From Parapedobacter indicus (lineage in GTDB: Bacteria > Bacteroidota > Bacteroidia > Sphingobacteriales > Sphingobacteriaceae): DNA of 64,000 bases. Where the stretch lies: contig NZ_FOQO01000005.1 in assembly GCF_900113765.1 (NCBI RefSeq), forward strand, positions 124,001 through 188,000, written 5' to 3'. Positions 1-8,906 of the stretch are shown here, piece by piece (the stretch's first letter is position 1; every line of letters begins with the position of its first letter). The notes under the pieces are model-generated. The model was not told the origin of the DNA and searched no databases. It worked only from the letters and a program-made list of their open reading frames with translations. A program made the translations under genes and the position numbers.

Positions 1-1293
1 ATTGGAACCGGACCGGCGATTAACTCCGGCGGGCCGTTCTCCTTTGATGAGTTCGAAAACGGTTATTTCGGGTAAAATACCCACCCTGCCTGGATAGCCG
101 AGAAATCCAAACCCGGTATTGACATACAGTTGCTGATGTCCTTCGTGATACAATCCCGACCATTCTTTGTAAATGTATTGTGCCGGGCTCCACTGGATAT
201 TGCCCATACGCACGCCAAATTGCATGCCGTGGGTATGACCGGCAAACATCACATCCACATCTGGTTTGCAGAGTACCTGCGCACGCCAATGGGTCGGATC
301 GTGCGATAACAGTAATTTCACCGGCAGATCGTCCGTTCCCTGCAGCGCGTCGTCCAGCTTGGCAAATTTGGGAAACCGTTTTCCCGCCCCCCAGTTCTCC
401 ACACCGATAATACCGATTTCCGCATTGTCCACGGTTAGCTTACGGTTTTCGTTAAGCAGCAAGTCCCAGCCCATCACCTGGTGTGTGTCTTTCAGATCCT
501 GAAGGTTTTTCGCCTTCGCCGGTGACGGTTCGGGACCAAAGTGGTAATCGCCATAATCATGGTTTCCCAACGTGGAGTAAACACCCAGCGGCGCCTGTAC
601 CTTCGCAAAAATATCCTGATATTCGCGCATCTCATTGGCCAGATTATTCACCAAATCCCCGGTAAAAAAGATTACATCCGGCTTTTCTGCCAATAGTAGC
701 TCGACGCCCCCCAGCACCGCTTTCTTATTGTAAAAACTACCGGAGTGTACGTCAGATAACTGACCGATTTTCATTCCGTGAAACTCGCGGGGAAGATTCG
801 GCAAATAAAGCTTTTGCCTACGAACGCGGTAATCGTAAGCTCCCGAAATAACGCCCCATCCCATGGGAACAATCGGCAGCGAGGCAACAACAATCCCAGC
901 CTTGGTCAAAAATTCGGAGCGGCTGATGCCTTTCACCGGCCGCTCGGGCAACGGTTTCGAAGGAGCCGCGTCCGCTACCGCCTGCTCATTTTTGGAAGCA
1001 AACAACCGCTTCATCCACACGCCTCCCCGGCGGATATCATCCGCCAGCAAGACCAAAATGAATATGAATTTGCTTACGAAGGTCAAGAAAAAGGCAACCA
1101 AGATGATCGCCCGGAACATTAGGGGAATGCTGAAATAAACACTGACAAAAACGCCGCCTACCAATAGCAGGCTGTATCCCCACCATACTTTCGGAAATGT
1201 CGGAGACGACGCCCACTTCAACCGCGTCGACCGCAATGCCTTGTAGATGTAAAAATCTATCAAGAGCAAAATAACTGTATTAAAGATAATCAT
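1..1293 (-). CDS. Calcineurin-like metallophosphoesterase, C-terminus cut by window edge
   Basis: The reading frame opens with ATG at 1293 and stays open to the left edge, so at least 431 residues are present and the stop lies outside the window. The first ~80 residues hold two to three hydrophobic membrane segments; a third follows near residue 120. The phosphoesterase domain comes next with its metal-binding motifs in order: SDVHSGS, GDLVNN, GNHDYG, SHDPTHW and GHTHGMQ. This is the YkuE/YaeI-like membrane-anchored layout, in which a dinuclear metal site hydrolyses phosphoesters outside the cytoplasm; family members have been linked to lipid-related substrates, but the substrate here is not evident. 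It stands alone upstream of hemH on the same strand. The family call is firm, the substrate is unknown. Confidence 0.88.
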   Translation of the reverse strand, partial: MIIFNTVILLLIDFYIYKALRSTRLKWASSPTFPKVWWGYSLLLVGGVFVSVYFSIPLMFRAIILVAFFLTFVSKFIFILVLLADDIRRGGVWMKRLFASKNEQAVADAAPSKPLPERPVKGISRSEFLTKAGIVVASLPIVPMGWGVISGAYDYRVRRQKLYLPNLPREFHGMKIGQLSDVHSGSFYNKKAVLGGVELLLAEKPDVIFFTGDLVNNLANEMREYQDIFAKVQAPLGVYSTLGNHDYGDYHFGPEPSPAKAKNLQDLKDTHQVMGWDLLLNENRKLTVDNAEIGIIGVENWGAGKRFPKFAKLDDALQGTDDLPVKLLLSHDPTHWRAQVLCKPDVDVMFAGHTHGMQFGVRMGNIQWSPAQYIYKEWSGLYHEGHQQLYVNTGFGFLGYPGRVGILPEITVFELIKGERPAGVNRRSGSN

Positions 1294-1336
1294 GAATGAA
1301 ATTCCTCGTTCGGATTGCAGCTAGTTTATCGCATCG

Positions 1337-2368
1337 TTATCTTGTAGCCGTTGCTAACTGCTGCAGCCCTTTGATCCACAAGGGATGTGCATTTAGGCTT
1401 TGGACCAGTTGCACGTGCTCACCTCCCAGATCTTTAAACTCTGTTGCATATTCTGTGCCAACTTCGTAGATGGTCTCCAAGCAGTCGGACACAAAAGCCG
1501 GGCAGAAAACAAGCAGCCGCTTTTTACCTTTTGCCGCTACATCCTTCAATACATCGCTCGTATACGGCTGTATCCAAGGCGTTTTGCCCAAACGCGATTG
1601 AAAACAGACGGTGTACCCTTCCGTTGAAAGCTGAAGCTTTTGGGCTAACAGGCGTGTGGTGGCATAACATTGGGCAAGGTAGCAATACCGGTTATGTCCC
1701 GCAATACGCTCGCGGCAACCCGCTTTTTCGCAATCGTGTGTACCCGAAGCCTCTACATCAGTCAGCTGCCTCACCGGCAGCCCATGGTAACTGAATAAGA
1801 CGTGATCGTACGTTTCCGGTTGGTGGGTTAATGCATTTTCCACAAAAACGTCAATCATCGCTTCGTTGTCGTAAAAATCATTGACCACCGAAACCTCGGG
1901 AAACGTATGCCATTTCCGCATCAGTTCCATCACCTTGTCAATCACCGATCCGGTACTCGCTGAGGCATATTGAGGAAATAACGGAATAACCCGGATACTT
2001 TCCAGGTTCATCGGCTTGAGATTAGCCAGCGCCGACGCGATGGAAGGCGTCTGATACCGCATCGCTAATTCAACATGATAGTCATCACCCAGCTGCTCCT
2101 GTAGCAGCCGTTGCTGAAGCTCGCTATAATATAAAAGCGGAGAACCTGTTTTATCATCCCAAATGGCTTGATATAACTTGGCCGACTTGGGTGCTCGGAA
2201 GGGGGCGATAATTCCCCGCACCAGCAGGTTCCGGCGCAACGCAGGGATATCGATGACCCGCCCGTCCGTCAAAAACTCGACCAGATACTTTCTTACATCG
2301 GCCACGGAAGGACTATCAGGCGTGCCCAGATTGATCAACAAAATTCCCTTGCTCGGTTTTTTACTCAT
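1337..2368 (-). CDS. hemH: Ferrochelatase
   Basis: Inserts ferrous iron into the porphyrin ring in the last step of haem synthesis. The 343-residue product has the ferrochelatase layout: ILLINLGTPDSP near the N-terminus, the catalytic histidine in FSYHGLP, and the conserved glutamate in CLETIYEVG near residue 310. I place the start at ATG 2368 (MSKKPSKG). An in-frame TTG at 2377 lies inside a perfect -7 box (TACCTTTG, 2375-2382 on the minus strand) and so should not be translated. Only 6 nt separate the box from the ATG, so the mRNA should have almost no leader. ispH lies 70 nt upstream on the same strand, but the internal promoter suggests hemH can be transcribed alone. Confidence 0.96.
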   Translation of the reverse strand: MSKKPSKGILLINLGTPDSPSVADVRKYLVEFLTDGRVIDIPALRRNLLVRGIIAPFRAPKSAKLYQAIWDDKTGSPLLYYSELQQRLLQEQLGDDYHVELAMRYQTPSIASALANLKPMNLESIRVIPLFPQYASASTGSVIDKVMELMRKWHTFPEVSVVNDFYDNEAMIDVFVENALTHQPETYDHVLFSYHGLPVRQLTDVEASGTHDCEKAGCRERIAGHNRYCYLAQCYATTRLLAQKLQLSTEGYTVCFQSRLGKTPWIQPYTSDVLKDVAAKGKKRLLVFCPAFVSDCLETIYEVGTEYATEFKDLGGEHVQLVQSLNAHPLWIKGLQQLATATR

Positions 2369-2438
2369 CGTCTGCAAAGGTACGGATTTATATCCGCGGC
2401 CTTACATAGCGGGTGCCAATTTGATGTTCAGATGACGG

Positions 2439-3287
2439 TCAATAGCGCTCTAATACTTCTTTCACCTGCTCCATGAGCCACATGGGAGTAGAGGTCGCGC
2501 CGCATACACCTACGGTATCCCCGGCCTCGAATAGTTCGGGTTTCAATTCAGATGGATCGGATACAAAAAAGCTATTGGGGTTGTGTTTCAGGCAAACCTC
2601 ATACAACACTCGTCCATTGGACGATTTCTTTCCGGAAACAAATACCACCTTATGATAGCTGCGGGCAAAATCACCCAACTCCTCATACCGATTAGACACT
2701 TGCCTACAGATGGTATCGTTGGCCTTTACATCGTACCCCCGGTTCTGCAGCTCTTCCTTGATTGCATAAAATTTATCCACACTCTTGGTCGTCTGGCTGT
2801 AGAGCGTAAACCGGTCGGGTAGTTTTACCCCATCCAGCTCGGAAATGTCTTGAAAGACCAAGGCATCACCGTTGGTCTGTCCTTGCAGGCCAATAACTTC
2901 TGCATGGCCGTGTTTACCGTAAATCAAGACTTTCTCCTGCTGGTCAAAGGAAGTTTTTACCCGATTTTGGAGCTTGAGCACGACCGGGCAGGAGGCATCG
3001 ATCAACGTGATGTTATTCTCCAAAGCAATGCGATAGGTTTCAGGCGCTTCGCCATGCGCACGGATCAGTACCTTCTCGTTCTTCAATGCAGGCAACTGTT
3101 CATGGCCGATGATTCGCAAGCCTTTTGCCTTCAGCCGGGCGACTTCCTCATCGTTGTGCACGATATCGCCCAGGCAGTACAGGTAGCCATCTTCTTCCAG
3201 AATCTCCTCAGCCATATCAATGGCGTAGACTACTCCGAAGCAGAATCCGGAATCTTTATCGATCGTTACCTGTAACTGATAGGCCAT
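2439..3287 (-). CDS. ispH: 4-hydroxy-3-methylbut-2-enyl diphosphate reductase
   Basis: Final enzyme of the MEP isoprenoid pathway; reduces HMBPP to IPP and DMAPP using a 4Fe-4S cluster. The three cluster cysteines are visible at about residues 16 (GFCFGVV), 100 (DASCPVV) and 194 (DTICRQVSNR). A fourth cysteine sits in GVCGATSTP near the C-terminus, where other members often have a non-cysteine residue. The 282-residue length is normal. A promoter is readable on the minus strand: TTG at 3322-3324, a 19-nt gap, then TACCTTTG at 3295-3302, only 7 nt before the ATG, which predicts a nearly leaderless message. Confidence 0.96.
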   Translation of the reverse strand: MAYQLQVTIDKDSGFCFGVVYAIDMAEEILEEDGYLYCLGDIVHNDEEVARLKAKGLRIIGHEQLPALKNEKVLIRAHGEAPETYRIALENNITLIDASCPVVLKLQNRVKTSFDQQEKVLIYGKHGHAEVIGLQGQTNGDALVFQDISELDGVKLPDRFTLYSQTTKSVDKFYAIKEELQNRGYDVKANDTICRQVSNRYEELGDFARSYHKVVFVSGKKSSNGRVLYEVCLKHNPNSFFVSDPSELKPELFEAGDTVGVCGATSTPMWLMEQVKEVLERY

Positions 3288-3363
3288 CCTGCCACAAAGG
3301 TACGGATAAATAACTATAATGCAATCGATATAACCTGCAACAACGCATGTATGTTACAAACAG

Positions 3364-3407
3364 AAAAATCGAGCGGTCGCATAGTAAACAAAAGCGTACC
3401 GCCCGAT
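3364..3407 (-). terminator. Rho-independent terminator after susD
   Basis: On the minus strand the arm ATCGGGCGGT (3398-3407) pairs with ACCGCTCGAT (3368-3377) over ten positions with one G-U, and an inner CGC/GCG pairing is possible. The stem runs straight into a T-tract (3364-3368 as A on the plus strand). It lies 21 nt after the susD stop. Confidence 0.75.
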
Positions 3408-3427
3408 TAAGATGCTGAACGCACCCG

Positions 3428-5338
3428 TTATTCACCAGCCTGCGGTCCCAAAACCGTTCCTTCTTCGGGTACCGGGAGTGGCTCCACATTCCGCTCCGCA
3501 CCCGGATATCCGATATTCTGATTAATAACGCCCTTGATGTTTGTATTGATCGCATTGGCGGGTACCGGCCATAATATGTGATGTACACTCACCTTATATT
3601 CGGCCCATTTGTGTTTCACCCCTTTATTGTAGAAGTTGCTCCGCGCTACGACCCGGTCATACCAAAAATTAACCCCTTCTTGTTTAACGTTAGCCCCCGT
3701 TCCTCCTGGACCGCTGAGGTTTTGCAAGTTATATGTACGGCCACCAAAAATCTCACACGGCTTTCCGGTCTTAGCATAGATATAAGAGATTCTAACTAAT
3801 TCAATATGGCGATTTTCTTCGTAATAAAGTTCCCGGGCCCGTTCATCCAGTATCTCGCCGATATTGACATCGCCTGCAGTCAACGGTTCGGCTCCCGCTC
3901 GCGTACGTACTTCATTCAATGCTTCTGCGGCAAGTGTAAATTGATCTTTCCAATAGTATGACTCCGCTAACAACAAGTATACCTCTGCCGATCGATAGAT
4001 ATACCACGGGGTTTCCCCGCCTTGCCATTGCGTCTGCAGGGGGTCGGGTACAAACAACTTATAATGGGGCCAAGAAAACCAGGTCCGTATCGTGTCTTCC
4101 ACACTCATACTTGCGGGCTTTTCAAAGTTTTTTCCATACCACGGGCTTCCACTGGTCTTCAATCCGGGTGCGTTATACCTCAAATCCTCCATGCGCCTCC
4201 AGCTATCCCGGTTGCGAATGCCTCGCAGATCGTTCGCTTCCTTATCGGCACGCCAAATCTCGTTGGTAAAATACCAGGTTGGCCGCAGACGACCGATACC
4301 CCGACCATAGGACTTATTTAAATCCATTTCAGGATCTGTTTCGCCTGCCGCCGGTGCGATACTTGTACCGGTCTGTCCATCCGGTGTTTTGATATTCCCA
4401 CTGTTCCAAAAGGGAACAGCATTCCGCATCGTTTGAATACGGTCTGACCCCTCCTCTTCCGGATAAGAGACCACATACATCAATCCCTCCGTATTGGACA
4501 TGTCCAATTTTGCTTCCACACTATGCAGGTCGAACATCAAATTGGTGTTCGGTTTCCCTTGATTCGGCGTAAATCGGTTCCTCATCAGTGGATGCTTCCC
4601 GACAACCTCTTTGCCTACCGCGATTGCACGGTCAAAATCGCCAAGCACCATGCAAACCTTCATAAGTAAAACACCACATGCGGCTTTAGAGGTTCTACCG
4701 CGATCTACTACTTCGGGCACCCACTGGTAAGCAAACTCAAGGTCCTTCTTCATCCGTTCCAAAATTCCCCATCTGTCATAAGAATAGAAATCGTATTTAG
4801 GCGCTTCGATTTCCCAATCCAGATAGGGTATATCACCGAACTGATGCGTTAGTTTGAAATAACGGTAGGCGCGATGGAAATAGGCTGATCCTAAAACCGC
4901 ATTGCGTTCCTCCTCACTCCCGAATTCAGCATTATCGATACGTGATATGATTGTGTTGGCGTATTTAACTCCTTTATAGCCCTCATACCAATACCAACCT
5001 ACCTTTGTGAAATCCGTATGATTCAATTGCGCATCCGGTAGCAATGCCACATCCATGTCCATTTGCGGACCCGCTTTGTCTGTGGTGCCTTCTACCGCGA
5101 CTTCTGACTGAATAATCTCCGTTAAGATTGGCGCATTATCGCCAAAATATTCATGCCGCATATTCCGCTCTAACGTCGTAAGTGCGGAATACATTCCCTC
5201 CGCATTGGACAATGCGATTCCCGGTTCGTAAAATGACAGCGGCTTAGGGGTTAACCAGTCTTCACTGCAACTGACAACGGTAAAGGCCGTGGTCACAAAC
5301 ACCCAGAGTGTTTTTTTATAGATCTTTCTGCTATTCAT
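3428..5338 (-). CDS. SusD/RagB-family outer-membrane lipoprotein
   Basis: Surface-exposed glycan-binding partner that lids the SusC channel. The N-terminus is a lipoprotein signal (hydrophobic stretch ending VVSC, Cys24) followed by SEDWLTPKP, typical of the family. At 636 residues it is normal in length, with TPR-like helices in the N-terminal half and a RagB/SusD C-terminal region containing RSAEVYLLLAESYYW and EVRTRAGAEPL. It lies 18 nt downstream of susC on the same strand, so the two are surely cotranscribed, and a terminator follows. The ligand cannot be read from sequence. Confidence 0.95.
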   Translation of the reverse strand: MNSRKIYKKTLWVFVTTAFTVVSCSEDWLTPKPLSFYEPGIALSNAEGMYSALTTLERNMRHEYFGDNAPILTEIIQSEVAVEGTTDKAGPQMDMDVALLPDAQLNHTDFTKVGWYWYEGYKGVKYANTIISRIDNAEFGSEEERNAVLGSAYFHRAYRYFKLTHQFGDIPYLDWEIEAPKYDFYSYDRWGILERMKKDLEFAYQWVPEVVDRGRTSKAACGVLLMKVCMVLGDFDRAIAVGKEVVGKHPLMRNRFTPNQGKPNTNLMFDLHSVEAKLDMSNTEGLMYVVSYPEEEGSDRIQTMRNAVPFWNSGNIKTPDGQTGTSIAPAAGETDPEMDLNKSYGRGIGRLRPTWYFTNEIWRADKEANDLRGIRNRDSWRRMEDLRYNAPGLKTSGSPWYGKNFEKPASMSVEDTIRTWFSWPHYKLFVPDPLQTQWQGGETPWYIYRSAEVYLLLAESYYWKDQFTLAAEALNEVRTRAGAEPLTAGDVNIGEILDERARELYYEENRHIELVRISYIYAKTGKPCEIFGGRTYNLQNLSGPGGTGANVKQEGVNFWYDRVVARSNFYNKGVKHKWAEYKVSVHHILWPVPANAINTNIKGVINQNIGYPGAERNVEPLPVPEEGTVLGPQAGE

Positions 5339-5356
5339 CTTTTTGTGTTTTTCAGG

Positions 5357-8300
5357 TTAAAGCGAAAAATTGATACTCATGTTGTAGGTCCTCGGAGTGG
5401 GCATACCTCCCAAATCCGCGTTATCATACGACTCCGGATCGCCGAACGTCCATTGAGGTGCCCAAAAAGCAACGTTACGTACCGTAGCCGATATCCGTAA
5501 ATTCTGGATATTGATCGACTGAAGAAAGGAAGCCGGTACAGCGTAAGAAAGCGAGACATTATCCAGGCGGATAAACGATCGCGATACGTAATTGGATCCG
5601 ATGTTCTTGGAACCGATTCGACCATAATCGTTTATCGGATTATCCGGTGTCCATCTTGGTTGTTCATAGTCCGTGGCTCTGTCGGCAAAGTTTGCATTAT
5701 TGGCGGCGCGGTTGTAGGTGTCGTAGTGCCCCCAATTGGAGTAGATGAAAAATGAGAAATCAAAATTCCCGTAGCGGAAATCGTTGCGGAGTGACCACCT
5801 GAACCTCGGGGTTGTCCATTGCTGGAAGATGCGGTCTTCGTCAGTCATCACACCATCCCCGTTTTGATCTTTGTATTTAAAATCGCCCGGTTGCAGCCCA
5901 TAGCGTTCCGCAGCATCTTCCTCGCCGACTTGCCATACGCCAATCCGCTCATAGGACCAAATTCGATCGGGATCCTGGCCGATAAACCAACGGTTTTTTA
6001 TATCGTCGGCCTCTCGCTGGCCGATCACATTGCCATTCGCATCCAACACATCCACCATATCGCCATAAAGCTTTTTAATTTTTGTCCGATTGAGCATAAA
6101 GATGGCAGAGGCGTTCCAATTGAATTTTTCGCGCTCAATAATCCGGCTGTTCAATGCCACCTCAAATCCCTTATTTTCCAATTCACCCAAGTTAGCGGCC
6201 ACACTGTTGAATCCGATAATTTCCGGAAGTGCGCGGTCTACCAGCAAATCCAACGTGGTAGACGTATAGAAATCCAGCGCGGCACCGAGCTTATTGTTGA
6301 ACAACGAGAAATCCAACCCGAGGTTATAGGATGACTTATTTTCCCACCGAAGCCCTAAATTGGCCATGCGATTGACGTAGAGCTGGGAGTAAAGGTAGAT
6401 GTTTCCATTTTGATCGATATAGGGATGCAGGCCGGACGTCATATCAGAAAGTGCCTCGTATTGTCCGATGTCCCGATTACCGTTACGCCCCCACGACAAC
6501 CGGAGCTTCCCATAATCCAGCCAGCTTGACGTGCCGCCCATGAACTTCTCGTCAGAAAAATTCCACGCGAACGCCAACGCCGGAAATGTGGCGCGCGGAT
6601 TTTGTGCCCCGAATGCCGAATACCCATCGCGGCGCACGGAAGCCGTCAGCATATAGCGATCATGCAACGAATAAAACAACCGGGCCATCAGGGCATCACC
6701 CGTGCGGTAGGTATCGTCACTTTCGTTCAACGGTACCGCCCCGGCCTGCAGGCGATGCCACCCAAGGATATCACTGGGGCTATAGTTTGATGCGGTGGCC
6801 TTGGTCCGCCAAAACTGACCCTTTTCAGCATTCTGCAATAGGGTCACCTCGAAATTGTGGATGTCAAACCGTTTGTTCCACCTCAACACATTATCAATTT
6901 GCCAATTGTAGGTTTTCTCAAACGTACGCTCGGAACGACCGCCGCTATTGGCCCACTCGGGATTTTGCGACGATTCGTGATTGTAGTATTCCCGCCATAC
7001 GTACGAAGGGGTAAAGTTCGACTGAAACTCGATACCGAAAGGCAACGTTATCACACCAAACAGACTTGCATTCAAGGTATTGTATTGATCCACCCGGTCT
7101 CTATACAAGTTGTCAAAAAACGGGTTCTGGGGCGTTGGATCACCAGTCGGCAGCCTTCGATAGGGACTGGCGGGATCGTCGATGTTATTTGATCCATACG
7201 GCGAGATCACCGCCGATTGTGCCCAATTCGCCTCTAAGAAACCTTCATTCCGTGTTGCAAAATTGGCATTGGCACCAACACGGAGGAAAGACGTGATCTT
7301 GGACTCTAAGTTTAGTCTGGAACGTAGGTTTTTGAACCGATTACCGACAATGATACCCTCACGGTCCACGTGATTTACGGACCAGTAATAATTGATGTTA
7401 TCTGTTCTGTTCGATATACTGACCGAATAATCTTGCTGAACCCCTTGTTGGAAAACAAGATCCTGCCAATCGGTTAGGCGATTGGCCATATAGTTATCGA
7501 TTTCAGGCGTCTTGAGTTCCAACCTCGAAAGCCAAGCCCTTGTGAGCTGTTCGTCGGTTACGGATGCTACCGGATCATTTTGGTCGTAGTTGTACCAAGT
7601 CAACGGGTCTACTTGACTTAATTTCCGGGGGTCCACGAACATCTCGGGATATTCTTGGTGGTATTCGTCCGTCCGTCTTCCCATTTCATAGTCATACCGA
7701 TAGGCCAAGAACTCTTCACCGGTCATGACGCGGGGCATTCCTGCGTTTTCCACTAAACCCAAATTTCCGTTAAACGAAATCTTTGGCTTTCCCACCTGTC
7801 CCTTTTTCGTCGTGATCAATACCACACCATTTGCCGCCTTGGCACCATAAACCGCCGACGCACTGGCATCTTTTAGAATATCGATGGACTGTATGTCATT
7901 CGGGTTGATGTCCGATAAGGCACCATCGAATATCACACCGTCCACAACGTGCAAGGGGCTACTGCCGGCTTTCAAAGTCCCCTTGCCACGGATAAGCAGC
8001 GAGGCATCTCCTTTTGCTCGGTTACCCTGCCCGATAATCATCCCAGCAGCATTTGCTCGCAATAGGTCTTGTACAGACCGGGGTGCCTGGGTTTCGAGCT
8101 TTTCTGCCTGAACGGAAGCAACAGCGCCGGTCAAATCTTTCCGTTTTGCGGTCCCATAACCGATAACGACCACTTCATCGAGGTCTTGGATATCTGCCTG
8201 TAAGGTAACATCAATAACCGTACGCTGTTCTACTTGAATTTCCTGCGTACTGTATCCCGTAGATGAAAAAACTAGCGTATTTCCTCCCTCAGGCAATGCG

Positions 8301-8527
8301 AGGCTAAAAGCCCCTTGGGCATCTGTTTGCGTGCCCGTCCCCGTGCCCTTTACTACGACCGTTACGCCTTCCAGGACAAATCCGGCATCGTTCTTTACGG
8401 TTCCCGAGACAACACGTTGAAAAAGATGATTTTTAATTAAAGAAAATTTACGATCGTGCGCTTCTAAATGCGGTACCACAAAAAGCGGTAATATCACTAA
8501 AAAGAATCTAGTTAACTGCGTTTTCAT
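5357..8527 (-). CDS. SusC/RagA-family TonB-linked outer-membrane transporter
   Basis: TonB-dependent beta-barrel for oligosaccharide uptake. The 1056-residue protein shows a signal peptide, a carboxypeptidase-like (CNA-B-type) domain at about 41-110 (VSGTVKNDAGFVLEGVTVVV), a TonB-box-like segment (DEVVVIGYGT near 118), the plug domain with LLRANAAGMIIGQGN and DASASAVYGAKAANGVVLIT, and a barrel ending in the aromatic outer-membrane signature MSINFSL. The start at 8527 gives a good signal peptide; no Shine-Dalgarno sequence is visible. It heads the SusCD unit and follows a short upstream ORF in the same orientation (8613-8678). Confidence 0.96.
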   Translation of the reverse strand: MKTQLTRFFLVILPLFVVPHLEAHDRKFSLIKNHLFQRVVSGTVKNDAGFVLEGVTVVVKGTGTGTQTDAQGAFSLALPEGGNTLVFSSTGYSTQEIQVEQRTVIDVTLQADIQDLDEVVVIGYGTAKRKDLTGAVASVQAEKLETQAPRSVQDLLRANAAGMIIGQGNRAKGDASLLIRGKGTLKAGSSPLHVVDGVIFDGALSDINPNDIQSIDILKDASASAVYGAKAANGVVLITTKKGQVGKPKISFNGNLGLVENAGMPRVMTGEEFLAYRYDYEMGRRTDEYHQEYPEMFVDPRKLSQVDPLTWYNYDQNDPVASVTDEQLTRAWLSRLELKTPEIDNYMANRLTDWQDLVFQQGVQQDYSVSISNRTDNINYYWSVNHVDREGIIVGNRFKNLRSRLNLESKITSFLRVGANANFATRNEGFLEANWAQSAVISPYGSNNIDDPASPYRRLPTGDPTPQNPFFDNLYRDRVDQYNTLNASLFGVITLPFGIEFQSNFTPSYVWREYYNHESSQNPEWANSGGRSERTFEKTYNWQIDNVLRWNKRFDIHNFEVTLLQNAEKGQFWRTKATASNYSPSDILGWHRLQAGAVPLNESDDTYRTGDALMARLFYSLHDRYMLTASVRRDGYSAFGAQNPRATFPALAFAWNFSDEKFMGGTSSWLDYGKLRLSWGRNGNRDIGQYEALSDMTSGLHPYIDQNGNIYLYSQLYVNRMANLGLRWENKSSYNLGLDFSLFNNKLGAALDFYTSTTLDLLVDRALPEIIGFNSVAANLGELENKGFEVALNSRIIEREKFNWNASAIFMLNRTKIKKLYGDMVDVLDANGNVIGQREADDIKNRWFIGQDPDRIWSYERIGVWQVGEEDAAERYGLQPGDFKYKDQNGDGVMTDEDRIFQQWTTPRFRWSLRNDFRYGNFDFSFFIYSNWGHYDTYNRAANNANFADRATDYEQPRWTPDNPINDYGRIGSKNIGSNYVSRSFIRLDNVSLSYAVPASFLQSINIQNLRISATVRNVAFWAPQWTFGDPESYDNADLGGMPTPRTYNMSINFSL

Positions 8528-8906
8528 TGGTTTGTTTTTTGGTTAAAATTTAGACGAAATCAATGACGACTGACTTAAATAATCGCCTCTTCATAAAAAT
8601 CCAGTGGTATACCTAAGTTGGATACCTAACGGGACCATCAATCGTATTCCGGTTGAAGAATCCGTAAATGTGTGTCATGAAAACCTCCTTGCTTAGTTAC
8701 GTATTAATTGGTCATTTTATCGTCGGACGGCCGTTTTTGGAATTTGCATGCGCAGGGACGCCGGCTCTTGCTAACTGAAAAATTCAGACATAGAAATCCC
8801 CGGCCGACAGAATTTTGCTTTTTCCGTAGCCTGCAAATGTTATTGCAAGACCTCAGTTCTCCTGATCAAATGATCAACGGATGCTGCTCGAATTGCCGTT
8901 TACGTG
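8528..8906. other. Long intergenic region between susC and the oxidoreductase gene
   Basis: About 380 bp with no long gene; both flanking genes are on the minus strand. It holds the short ORF at 8613-8678, a direct repeat ATACCTAA (8609-8616 and 8622-8629), and the palindrome TGATCA twice two bases apart (8863-8868, 8871-8876). No exact TAnnTTTG box was found on the minus strand. The susC promoter and any operator must lie here, but I cannot place them. Confidence 0.5.
8613..8678 (-). CDS. Possible 21-residue leader peptide upstream of susC
   Basis: An ORF of 21 codons reads MTHIYGFFNRNTIDGPVRYP plus a final T and ends in TAG. Its ATG (8678) is preceded 5 nt upstream by AAGGAGG, a near-perfect Shine-Dalgarno sequence; most genes in this window have a weak one or none. 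It ends 85 nt before the susC start on the same strand. It could be a translated leader acting on susC expression, or a free-standing micropeptide. No homologue is known to me, and a chance ORF is not excluded. Confidence 0.4.
   Translation of the reverse strand: MTHIYGFFNRNTIDGPVRYPT

Noticed and set aside
8550..8594. Second 14-codon ORF (MKRRLFKSVV) between the micro-ORF and susC
   Set aside because: No ribosome site; length within chance expectation.
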